IMG/VR virus record: IMGVR_UViG_3300025872_000196
Span: 1-31,697 of that record
DNA from: a virus
Reading direction: 5' to 3' (one strand)
Length of the DNA stretch: 31,697 nt
In this document: piece by piece, positions 23,749 to 30,002 of the stretch
Position numbering within the stretch: the first letter of the stretch is position 1
Layout of the letters: every line of letters begins with the position of its first letter
Program-made: the position numbers and the translations under genes
The notes under the pieces: generated by a model
What the model saw: the letters and a program-made list of their open reading frames with translations, nothing else
Database searches by the model: none
What the model was told of the DNA's origin: nothing

Positions 23749-24462
23749 TCAGAAGGGAAAGCCGCGGTCGTCTTCCGCGGGAGGAGGGGCATCGAGTAGG
23801 GGCTCACGCGTCGAGGGGACAGGGCCTGCGGCCTTCTCGGTATGCTTCCAGATGACGCCCTGGCAGGCCTTGTCCCGGCATTTGAAATCGGGAGCCTTCG
23901 GATTCATCTCGCCTGCGGCCTTCTTCGGACGGTTGTCCCACATCTTCCCGGAGCAGGTCGGGCAGACGGGGTCGATACCGGGAGGCGTCGAGGAGGGCGC
24001 GGCCTGCGGACGCGGAGCTGGTGCTTGGTGAGGCGCGGCCTGTGGACGAGGCATTGGGGCGGGCGTGCCGGCGGCGTGGCCATCGTCGTCGTCGCCGGGA
24101 GCTACGCCGACCGCCGCTGCCAGCGCGTACCGGCGCAGGTAGGTCACCACGGAGCCCGCCGCCTGGGCGCTGCCGTCCTTCGGCATGGCTGCGGCGACCG
24201 AGATGATGTGCTGCCCGCTGGCGTGCATGAGCGCCGTGGTCACGGTCACGGTGCCATCCTCGAGGCGACCGGGGTGCTGTGAGACGCTCAGGCCGTTTGA
24301 CGCCAGGGCGACGCGGCACGCGTCCCAGACGCTGGCGAGGTCGGCGTAGTTGCTGCGGAACGCCGGGTTCTGGCGGTCCTTGACCGCCGGCTGGATCTGC
24401 GCCTGCGCCTTCGCGAGCGCGGTGGCGAGCTGGTCGAGCTCAGGAGACATGTGCTGAATCAT
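23749..24462 (-). CDS. ERF-family single-strand annealing protein with zinc motif and SSB-like tip
   Basis: This 237-residue protein should pair single strands during phage recombination. Residues 10-125 are the ERF core (AFRSNYADLASVWDACRVAL near 35-54, LMHASGQHIISVAAAMPKDG near 78, then GSVVTYLRRYALAAAVGV). A proline/alanine linker (132-165) follows, then a zinc-type set C167, C170, C195 and C200, and the acidic end AEDDRGFPF. Its last residues resemble the SSB C-terminal tip (D-D-x-I-P-F), which docks repair proteins. The start is ATG 24462 with GGAG 8 bases upstream, an ATGA overlap with the gene before. Confidence 0.85.
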   Translation of the reverse strand: MIQHMSPELDQLATALAKAQAQIQPAVKDRQNPAFRSNYADLASVWDACRVALASNGLSVSQHPGRLEDGTVTVTTALMHASGQHIISVAAAMPKDGSAQAAGSVVTYLRRYALAAAVGVAPGDDDDGHAAGTPAPMPRPQAAPHQAPAPRPQAAPSSTPPGIDPVCPTCSGKMWDNRPKKAAGEMNPKAPDFKCRDKACQGVIWKHTEKAAGPVPSTREPLLDAPPPAEDDRGFPF

Positions 24463-24704
24463 GCGGAGAACTCCGGTGCTAGTACGAGGATGCCCGAGGG
24501 CGTGACGTGCGTGATCGTCCCCTTGAGGGACGGAGAGGGTTCCCACTCCCACCCGAGCATCGTCTTCCCGCGAGGAGGCGCACCGAGCGTCACCACGGCG
24601 CGTCCTGCGTCGTAGTGCACGTGGGTGACGAGCTCCGCGTGGTGCTCGAGGAGGAACGTGAGGAGGTTCGTGAGGGCGAGGGCGTGGGTAGTCATGCCCA
24701 CCAT
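24459..24704 (-). CDS. small hypothetical protein, first gene of the minus-strand operon
   Basis: This 81-residue protein begins with a helix (ALALTNLLTFLLEHHAELVT) and then has strands (AVVTLGAPPRGKTMLGWEWE). Its start is uncertain: ATG 24704 lacks a Shine-Dalgarno site, and ATG 24695 has only GGTGG too close in front. It may be translated from a leaderless or very short-leader message starting in the 46-bp divergent gap. Its stop overlaps the ERF start by ATGA. No function is recognised. Confidence 0.6.
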   Translation of the reverse strand: MVGMTTHALALTNLLTFLLEHHAELVTHVHYDAGRAVVTLGAPPRGKTMLGWEWEPSPSLKGTITHVTPSGILVLAPEFSA

Positions 24705-24714
24705 GTACTAGGGT

Positions 24715-24731
24715 ATTGCGGTCCCCGCAAT
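24715..24731. promoter_or_regulatory. operator-like palindrome ATTGCGG-N3-CCGCAAT
   Basis: Two perfect 7-base arms with a TCC spacer lie between the divergent XRE regulator and recombination operons. The inner TTGCGG/CCGCAA matches the second site at 25412-25430 (TTGCAG/CTGCAA) with the same 3-base spacer. It is well placed to repress either transcript. Likely bound by the XRE protein, though this is inference. Confidence 0.7.
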
Positions 24732-24732
24732 C

Positions 24733-24744
24733 GCACTATAGTGC
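24733..24744. promoter_or_regulatory. perfect palindrome GCACTATAGTGC containing a -10-like TATAGT
   Basis: This 12-base perfect palindrome contains TATAGT (24737-24742), a near -10 box. A transcript from it would start about 24749, only about 2 bases before the XRE ATG at 24751, giving an essentially leaderless message. No Shine-Dalgarno site is seen there, which agrees. TTGCGG at 24716-24721 is the possible -35 with a short 15-base spacer. Confidence 0.5.
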
Positions 24745-24750
24745 AGTTCC

Positions 24751-24972
24751 ATGACCAGACTCGGAGAGTACATACAGGAGCGGCGCACCGACCTCGGCCT
24801 CACGCGGGCCGACCTCGCGCGCGAGCTCAAGGTCCACAAGGCGCAGATCCAACGGTGGGAGGAGGGCACGTGGTGCCCTCGCCCGACGACGCTTGTTGCC
24901 CTGGCGCGCGTGCTGGGGATGCCGCCGCACGAGCTCATGATGATGCAGGTCGGGGACGTGGAACCTCCATGA
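24751..24972 (+). CDS. XRE-family transcriptional regulator
   Basis: This 73-residue protein is a single helix-turn-helix unit of the HTH_3 (Cro/C1) type: GEYIQERRTDLGLTRADLAR then ELKVHKAQIQRWEEGTWCPR, with the turn near residues 20-40 and LVALARVLGM after it. It has no separate dimerisation domain, so it resembles Cro or small P22 C2-like proteins in size. No ribosome site is seen in front of its ATG, suggesting a leaderless transcript. It probably binds one of the palindromes just upstream and controls both divergent operons. Confidence 0.85.
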   Translation: MTRLGEYIQERRTDLGLTRADLARELKVHKAQIQRWEEGTWCPRPTTLVALARVLGMPPHELMMMQVGDVEPP

Positions 24973-25397
24973 CCGCCGACTACGTCATCGGCCTCGTGCC
25001 GCGCGGTGCCTCGCGTCCTCGAGCTGCACGAGGTGGAGGGCGTGTCTACATGCCTCCCGAACACCGCGCGTGGATGGATGCCGCCGTTACCATGCTGCGC
25101 GAGCAGCGGCGCGGTGAGCCCATCGCCGAGCCTGTCGAGCTCGAGGTCATGGCCTATTGGCCGTTGCCGAAGGCGAGGCCGGCGTGGTGCGACAAGGAAC
25201 GCTGGGCGCTGCGCGGACAGGTCGGGGGTATCGCCTACGCCACCAAGCCCGACCTCGACAACGTCGGGAAAATCGTCATGGACGCCCTGGTCGAAGCCGG
25301 CATCCTCGAGGATGACCGCTTCGTGGTCGAGTTGAACATGTCGAAGCGCGCCGTGCCCGAGACTGGCCGCATCGACGTATGGCTCACTCCCGTCTAG
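24969..25397 (+). CDS. rusA: RusA-family Holliday junction resolvase
   Basis: This 142-residue protein resolves four-way DNA junctions. The RusA core is visible as ATKPDLDNVGKIVMDALVEA (residues 91-110) followed by GILEDDRFVVEL, with acidic residues D95, D97, D105 and D115-D116 and K101 in the positions expected for metal binding and catalysis. It starts by ATGA overlap with the XRE gene, so both are made together. It complements the ERF, Gp157 and clamp genes on the other strand, giving a phage recombination and replication set. Confidence 0.88.
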   Translation: MTADYVIGLVPRGASRPRAARGGGRVYMPPEHRAWMDAAVTMLREQRRGEPIAEPVELEVMAYWPLPKARPAWCDKERWALRGQVGGIAYATKPDLDNVGKIVMDALVEAGILEDDRFVVELNMSKRAVPETGRIDVWLTPV

Positions 25398-25411
25398 AAA
25401 GTGCGTGCAAG

Positions 25412-25430
25412 GGTTGCAGGTTCTGCAACC
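25412..25430. promoter_or_regulatory. operator-like palindrome GGTTGCAG-N3-CTGCAACC
   Basis: Two perfect 8-base arms around GTT. A further half-site TGCAA at 25406-25410 forms a second, overlapping dyad (TGCAA-GGG-TTGCA), so three half-sites are arrayed. The core is TTGCAG-N3-CTGCAA, akin to the site at 24715-24731. It covers the -35 position of the promoter predicted at 25414-25442. Confidence 0.7.
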
Positions 25431-25442
25431 GCTTGGTATGGT
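25414..25442 (+). promoter_or_regulatory. predicted extended -10 promoter for the small-gene operon
   Basis: TTGCAG (25414-25419) and TATGGT (25437-25442) are separated by 17 bases, and TGG directly before TATGGT makes an extended -10. It precedes the run of small genes beginning at 25480. The overlap with the palindrome predicts repression by a protein bound there. Confidence 0.5.
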
Positions 25443-25479
25443 CTGAGGCGTCGGGCACCTGTCCGACATGGAGAAGACC

Positions 25480-25608
25480 ATGAGCCTCTACGACATCGCC
25501 CGCGCCTGCTACTACGACCCCGGCTACGTGTGGGAGCACTACGGAAAGCCCACCGCGTTCGCGAGCTTCATGTTGGCGAGCGCCGCCTTCGTCGTGGCGG
25601 TCGTATGA
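25480..25608 (+). CDS. 42-residue small protein with hydrophobic C-terminus
   Basis: This small gene reads MSLYDIARACYYDPGYVWEH, then YGKPTAFASFMLASAAFVVA and VV. GGAG lies 6 bases upstream of ATG 25480; another in-frame ATG at 25468 has no site. The last 17 or so residues are hydrophobic and could sit in a membrane. Its stop is overlapped by the next ATG (ATGA), so it is the first gene of an early-type operon under the predicted repressor-controlled promoter. No function is recognised. Confidence 0.6.
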   Translation: MSLYDIARACYYDPGYVWEHYGKPTAFASFMLASAAFVVAVV

Positions 25609-25832
25609 CGACGCCCATCAGGTGGATTGAGACCGGCCTCGGCTGGCGCGCGGACATGGAGGCAGGGATCGTTCTCCTGGTCAACCGCGCCCATCGCGGT
25701 GGCGGGTGGTCGTGGGAACTGAGCGCGTTCCACGCCGACGACGACGCGCGTGGCATCCAGCCGACCGACGCGAGCGCAAAGCATCTCGCCGAGAAGGCTT
25801 ACCGCGCGTGGCGCGCGAGGCAGGTCGTATGA
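25605..25832 (+). CDS. small hypothetical protein, related to the gene at 25885
   Basis: This 75-residue protein starts with ATGA overlap. It reads RWIETGLGWRADMEAGIVLL, then WSWELSAFHADDDA and AKHLAEKAYRAWRA. The same order (W-I-E, then S-W, then A-x2-H-A-E-x-A-Y-x2-W) occurs in the first 75 residues of the protein encoded at 25885-26352, so the two genes look like diverged tandem copies. It may be a small phage domain binding an unknown partner. Function unknown. Confidence 0.6.
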   Translation: MTTPIRWIETGLGWRADMEAGIVLLVNRAHRGGGWSWELSAFHADDDARGIQPTDASAKHLAEKAYRAWRARQVV

Positions 25833-25885
25833 GGCTCGGAGACATCATCGCGGCGCTGGTGCGTCGCTTCGGGAGGTGGCCGTGA
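25829..25885 (+). CDS. possible 18-residue mini-gene
   Basis: ATG 25829 to TGA 25885 encodes MRLGDIIAALVRRFGRWP. It overlaps the previous stop by ATGA and the next ATG by one base (TGATG), exactly filling the gap between the two related genes. It is basic with one amphipathic helix. It may be a real tiny gene, a leader peptide that couples translation, or chance. The tight couplings on both sides favour real translation. Confidence 0.4.
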   Translation: MRLGDIIAALVRRFGRWP

Positions 25886-26352
25886 TGTGGATTGAGTATC
25901 GGTACGAAGATGGATCGACGTGGCAAGGATGCCCCGACGACCAGACTCATGAGCTCATGATCTGGGCGCATGAGAAGGAAGGCTTCTCGTGGCGCGTGGT
26001 GACTGCGGATGTCCATGCCAACACGCCCGAGGGATGGAGCGCGACGCTCGAAGACGCCAAGCGCCACGCGGAAACGGCCTACATGGAGTGGTACGGCTAT
26101 TCCTGCGTGATCGGCGAGCTGGAGGTGTCCCTCCAGGCGCTCAAGGAAGAAAACGCGATGCTGCGCGACGAGCAGTGCCTCGCCGACGCAAATGTGGCTG
26201 AGATGCACGACACCGCTATGCTGCGGGAGCGCGCCGCCGTGGTGGCGTACCTTCGCACCCTTGACGACCGCTGGGGTCTGGGAGCGAGCGTGTGCGGCGC
26301 AGCGGCAGACAACATCGAACGCGGCGAGCACCGCCGCGAGGAGGGGGCATGA
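25885..26352 (+). CDS. hypothetical protein with duplicated domain and coiled coil
   Basis: This 155-residue protein begins at ATG 25885 (a GTG at 25882 is an alternative); GGAGG lies 8 bases upstream. Its first 75 residues resemble those of the gene at 25605. The middle has a coiled coil (ELEVSLQALKEENAMLRDEQ). The end reads ERAAVVAYLRTLDDRWGLGA and AAADNIERGEH, a pattern common in small phage early proteins. No catalytic motif is seen. The operon position suggests an early function, possibly host takeover. Confidence 0.6.
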   Translation: MWIEYRYEDGSTWQGCPDDQTHELMIWAHEKEGFSWRVVTADVHANTPEGWSATLEDAKRHAETAYMEWYGYSCVIGELEVSLQALKEENAMLRDEQCLADANVAEMHDTAMLRERAAVVAYLRTLDDRWGLGASVCGAAADNIERGEHRREEGA

Positions 26353-26639
26353 GCCTCCTAGACGAGCAACCCGCACCGACGCCCGACGTGGGCGACGTGT
26401 GGGCCGAGATCATCGCCGAGACGACGCACCCCGTGCTGCGAGGTCTCTACGAGGAGCGCCGCCGGCAGGGCATCGAGCGCCACGGCGTGCCGCTCCAGCG
26501 TGGCAACGGGCGCGACCACGAAGCGGACGCCATCCAGGAGCTAGTCGACGCGATCTGCTACCTGCGGGCAGCGAACCGCACGAAGGCGCAGAGCATCGTG
26601 GAGGCCGTCCTCCTCTTCGTCATCGAGCGGCACGCGTGA
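26349..26639 (+). CDS. conserved small phage helical protein (MazG-like pattern)
   Basis: This 96-residue protein starts by ATGA overlap with GAGGGGG in front. The central portion RRRQGIERHGVPLQRGNGRD, then AIQELVDAICYLRAANRTKA resembles a pattern frequent in phage genomes (G-I-x-R-H-G-x-P-L ... N-G-R-D ... D-A-x-Q-E-x-x-D-A-x-x-Y-L), which is helical and reminiscent of MazG-type nucleotide pyrophosphohydrolases. The full catalytic E-x-x-E/D set is not certain. It is the last gene of the operon before the large inverted repeat. Confidence 0.65.
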   Translation: MSLLDEQPAPTPDVGDVWAEIIAETTHPVLRGLYEERRRQGIERHGVPLQRGNGRDHEADAIQELVDAICYLRAANRTKAQSIVEAVLLFVIERHA

Positions 26640-26645
26640 GTTCTG

Positions 26646-26697
26646 CCGTGAGACGTGACCCTCGTCTCGGGTCTTCTTCAGGGGTCACGTCTCACGG
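26646..26697 (+). terminator. 16-bp perfect inverted repeat, strong stem-loop
   Basis: CCGTGAGACGTGACCC (26646-26661) and GGGTCACGTCTCACGG (26682-26697) are perfect complements around a 20-base loop. The RNA would form a very stable stem. It falls right after the last small-gene stop and before the methyltransferase module. No T run follows, so it is either a structural insulator, an attenuator or the edge of an acquired segment. Confidence 0.65.
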
Positions 26698-26714
26698 TCT
26701 CGCGCGGGGGAACG

Positions 26715-26731
26715 TGTAAGCGTTTCTTACA
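26715..26731. promoter_or_regulatory. short dyad TGTAAG-N5-CTTACA before the methyltransferase
   Basis: Six-base arms with a CGTTT spacer lie 36 bases upstream of the methyltransferase start, in an AT-richer leader. It may be an operator or part of a promoter for the methyltransferase-helicase pair. No convincing -35/-10 set was found. Confidence 0.4.
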
Positions 26732-26766
26732 AGTTCTCAGGACATTCAACATCAAGGAGCAGCATC

Positions 26767-27732
26767 ATGACGACCATCGAAAACGACGACTACACCATCT
26801 CCAACATGGATTGCATTCCAGGATTGATGAGCCTGCCGCACAAGTCCATAGACCTCGCGGTGTTCTCTCCTCCATTCTCGTCTCTCTACGCATACACCGC
26901 CGCAGATGCGGACATGGGCAATAGCCGCGAGAGTGACGACGAGTTCCTCCTGCACTTTGAGTTCTTCGCGGAGGCGCTGGCGCCTCTAATCAAGCCCGGC
27001 AGGAACGTTTGCCTCCACATTCAGCAGGTCTCGCGATTCAAGTCGAACCACGGCTACATGGGCTTGTTCGATATCCGAGGAGCGGTCATCCGAAAGATGG
27101 AGGCGGCTGGACTGCACTACTATGGAGACGTCACCATTCCGAAAAACCCGCAAGCGCAATCGATCCGCACGAAGTCCGCGTGCCTCACGTTTACAAACTT
27201 CGAGCGGGACTCGATGATCTCACGGCCTGCGCTTGTCGACTACCTGCTCGTATTCAAGGCTCCAGGCGAAAACATCGTCCCGGTACGACAAGATGGTAAG
27301 GACGGCTCGGTCAGCCGTGACGAGTGGATACAGTACGCCGAGGGCGTATGGGGACCATGCGACGATACTTCAGACGTAGATCTGTTTGCCGGCATGTTCG
27401 AGCGAGGAGAGCCGCTCGGCGTATGGACAGGCATTAAGGAAACGGACACGCTCAACACCGATGCGGCTAAGAGCGACCAAGATGAGCGCCACGTCTGCCC
27501 TCTACAATTGCCATTGATCGAACGATGCATCCGTCTATGGTCCAACAAAGGAGAGACGGTTCTCTCACCATTCATGGGTGTCGGCAGTGAGGGATACAAG
27601 GCATTGGAGCTTGATCGCAAGTTCATCGGGTTCGAGCTGAACCCTCGATACTTCGGGGTGGCGCGCAAGAACCTAGACCGCGTGCTCGCATCTCGTGGCG
27701 CGCAGATGGTTTTGTTCGGAGGTGCGAAGTGA
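26767..27732 (+). CDS. DNA methyltransferase, beta-class N4-cytosine/N6-adenine type
   Basis: This 321-residue enzyme should methylate an amino group of cytosine or adenine. Motif IV appears as SPPF (34-37) near the N-terminus and the AdoMet-binding motif I as SPFMGVGS (267-274) near the C-terminus, the order of beta-class enzymes (PF01555 type). HVCPLQLPLIERCIRLWS (242-259) precedes motif I as usual. Motif I begins S-P-F rather than the common D-P-F. SPP motifs lean to N4-cytosine, but target and specificity cannot be read. AAGGAG lies 7 bases upstream. It overlaps the helicase gene by 4 bases, and no restriction endonuclease is nearby. Confidence 0.85.
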   Translation: MTTIENDDYTISNMDCIPGLMSLPHKSIDLAVFSPPFSSLYAYTAADADMGNSRESDDEFLLHFEFFAEALAPLIKPGRNVCLHIQQVSRFKSNHGYMGLFDIRGAVIRKMEAAGLHYYGDVTIPKNPQAQSIRTKSACLTFTNFERDSMISRPALVDYLLVFKAPGENIVPVRQDGKDGSVSRDEWIQYAEGVWGPCDDTSDVDLFAGMFERGEPLGVWTGIKETDTLNTDAAKSDQDERHVCPLQLPLIERCIRLWSNKGETVLSPFMGVGSEGYKALELDRKFIGFELNPRYFGVARKNLDRVLASRGAQMVLFGGAK

Positions 27733-29123
27733 CCGCCGAAGAAGTGCGCATCGACATCCCGCACGGTCCCGAGGGATACGACCTATTCATCGGATGCAAG
27801 CGTTTGGCTACCTACCGCGTGGAAGGGAGGACCGTAGTCACCGATGCTACAAGCTACGCCGCGGTTTTTGGCGGTAAGATCGACACAAAGTCGATCATCT
27901 TCGATGCGCCGCACCTCATGGACTTTCAGGCGTACCTGGTGCAACGGGCTCTAGAACGGCGTCGTTTCGCGATCTTTGCTGACTGTGGCCTCGGCAAAAC
28001 TGCGATGTTCCTCGCATGGGCGCACGCAGTCGAGAAGCACGGGAAGGTGCTGATACTATGCCCTCTGGCGGTACTGAAGCAGATCAAGCGCGAGTCTGAG
28101 CGTTTCCACGGGACGACGCTGGTGGACCTGCGCGCCGGAGAGGCGTGGACTAGCGGGATCGCGATCATGAACTACGAGAGCCGTCGCGACATCGACATGC
28201 GTGGCGTTGCGGGCATCATCCTAGATGAGTCCAGCATCTTAAAGAACGACGCAGGTGAGACGCGCGACTTCCTCATCTCCCTGTCCTCGAACATCCCCTA
28301 CCGTCTGGCCACGTCGGCCACTCCCGCGCCCAATGACCATGCCGAATACGCGAGCCATGCGGTATTCCTCGGCTATGCGCGCACCGCAAAGGAGTTCTAC
28401 TCGCAGTTCTTCCGTAAGGACGGAGCCGATTGGATACTTCGTGGTCACGCCATCGAGCCGTTCTATCGGAATCTGTCTGCGTGGAGCACGTACATGCACA
28501 GCCCACGCGCCCTCGGGTTCAAGCAGACTACGGAGATGGGCGACGAGCCAGACTACATCTTCAAGCATGTAGCCGTCCACTCTGGGTTCAAGGTTAGGAG
28601 CGGCAATATGTTCGCGTCGGCTGAGTCGGCAGAGGACAGGTCGTTCGTGTTTGGCGAGCTCAGGTCTACACCGGGACCGCGTCTCTCGGCTATCGGCGAG
28701 TACCTGCAAGGCAAGCGAGGCATCATCTGGTGCGGGAGGAACGCGGAGGAAGATGCAATCCGCGCGATGCTTGGAAAGGACGTTCCCGTGGTCAACGGAG
28801 CCATGCCTGTCGAGGAGCGCGTGGAGATTGTCGATGCGTACCGCGCGGGGTCCATCCGGCACATCATCAGCAAACCGAAGGTGCTCGGGTTCGGCGTGAA
28901 CATCCCCGAATGTGACCACATGGTCTATTCGGGCTTCGGCTGGAGCTTCGAGCAGGTATACCAAGCCGTGCGTCGTGCTCATCGATATGGGCGTACCGGA
29001 CGCCTAGAGGTCATGTTCCCATTCACAGACCCCGAGGCTCCCGTGCTGAAGGTCCTACGCGAGAAGATGGACAGATTCTCGGGTGACGTACAGATCATGC
29101 AGGGCAGGTTCTGGCGGGGGTGA
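27729..29123 (+). CDS. SNF2/DEAD-like superfamily 2 helicase
   Basis: This 464-residue protein carries helicase motifs: Walker A DCGLGKT (85-91), DESS (166-169) as motif II, SATP (196-199) as motif III, and a C-terminal motif V/VI region with KVLGFGVNIPECDHMVY (384-400) and YQAVRRAHRYGRTG (411-424). It is SNF2-like in type, with a short insertion and no nuclease domain. The GTG start overlaps the methyltransferase stop, and the pair shares an AT-richer composition. Its partner and substrate are unknown; it could remodel DNA for methylation, protect the genome, or act in replication or anti-restriction. Confidence 0.85.
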   Translation: MTAEEVRIDIPHGPEGYDLFIGCKRLATYRVEGRTVVTDATSYAAVFGGKIDTKSIIFDAPHLMDFQAYLVQRALERRRFAIFADCGLGKTAMFLAWAHAVEKHGKVLILCPLAVLKQIKRESERFHGTTLVDLRAGEAWTSGIAIMNYESRRDIDMRGVAGIILDESSILKNDAGETRDFLISLSSNIPYRLATSATPAPNDHAEYASHAVFLGYARTAKEFYSQFFRKDGADWILRGHAIEPFYRNLSAWSTYMHSPRALGFKQTTEMGDEPDYIFKHVAVHSGFKVRSGNMFASAESAEDRSFVFGELRSTPGPRLSAIGEYLQGKRGIIWCGRNAEEDAIRAMLGKDVPVVNGAMPVEERVEIVDAYRAGSIRHIISKPKVLGFGVNIPECDHMVYSGFGWSFEQVYQAVRRAHRYGRTGRLEVMFPFTDPEAPVLKVLREKMDRFSGDVQIMQGRFWRG

Positions 29124-29126
29124 TGC

Positions 29127-30002
29127 TTGACGATGTGCGCGTATGCCCTGCGCTATGCAGCGGCGGGGATGCGTGTGCATCCCCTGTACGAAGTAGACCC
29201 GGGCACACAGACCTGCGCTTGCCAATCAGGCGCGTCGTGCACCGAGAAGCAACGCGGCAAACATCCGCGCCTCGGAGGCTGGCAGCAAAAGGCGACTACT
29301 GACGCCGACGAGGTCCGCGCATGGTGGTCGCGATGGCCGCGTGCGGGCGTGGGCCTCGCCACGGGCAGCGCCTCCCGGTGCTGGGTGCTGGACCTCGACG
29401 GGCCTGAGGCGGGCGCGTGGTACGAGGCGCAGGTCGCGCGGCACGGGCTTACGCGCACGCTGGGCGTGCACACCTCGCGAGGTTTTCACCTCTATTGGAG
29501 GTGGTCGCCCGACGCGATGGTACGGAACGCCCAGGGGCTGAAGGCTGTGGGCGCACCGAACGTCGACGTGCGCGGCGAGGGCGGGTACGTCTGCGCCCCG
29601 CCGACGGTGCATCGCAGCGGGCACGTGTACGCGTGGGAGACGCAGCTTGGCGCGTTTCAGCGGGAAATGGTCGAGGCTCCGGCGTGGCTGCTCGACATCG
29701 TGAAGGAGAAGCCGAAGCCGAAGCGGGAGTTCCAAGCGCCGGCCTGGGCAGTCACCGAGCACGAGCTCGCGAGAGAGATCCGCACGCGTCTCGACCACGA
29801 CGAGCGCCTCCGGCAGACCGTGGGGCTAGAGCTCGGCGGGACCTTCCGTCCGGCGGCACGCCCATATGTGGATGACTTGCGGTGTCCGAACTGCGGAGAC
29901 CGAGAAGCTTGGTACTACATCGACGCAGGCCCCGTGGTCTGCCATCATCGCAACTCGTGCGGATGGGCGGGAAGCCTTGACGCGCTCAGGAGGCAATCGT
30001 GA
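29127..30002 (+). CDS. bifunctional primase-polymerase with zinc-ribbon end
   Basis: This 291-residue protein starts at TTG 29127 (GGGGG 6 bases upstream), or at ATG 29133. The N-terminal prim-pol domain (PF09250 type) shows a cysteine-rich loop C30-x-C32 and C38 before KHPRLGGWQ, the metal pair D89 and D91 in VLDLDG, H121 in TSRGFHLYW and D147 in NVDVRGEGGYV. The end has C253, C256, C272 and C278, a zinc ribbon like that which helps primases choose start sites. It would lay primers at the phage origin. It overlaps the helicase gene after it. Confidence 0.9.
   Translation: MTMCAYALRYAAAGMRVHPLYEVDPGTQTCACQSGASCTEKQRGKHPRLGGWQQKATTDADEVRAWWSRWPRAGVGLATGSASRCWVLDLDGPEAGAWYEAQVARHGLTRTLGVHTSRGFHLYWRWSPDAMVRNAQGLKAVGAPNVDVRGEGGYVCAPPTVHRSGHVYAWETQLGAFQREMVEAPAWLLDIVKEKPKPKREFQAPAWAVTEHELAREIRTRLDHDERLRQTVGLELGGTFRPAARPYVDDLRCPNCGDREAWYYIDAGPVVCHHRNSCGWAGSLDALRRQS

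Noticed and set aside
24507-24968. Upstream extension of the RusA open frame by 154 codons
   Set aside because: It runs antisense to the small gene at 24459-24704 and across the XRE gene; the ATGA-coupled start at 24969 gives the normal RusA length.
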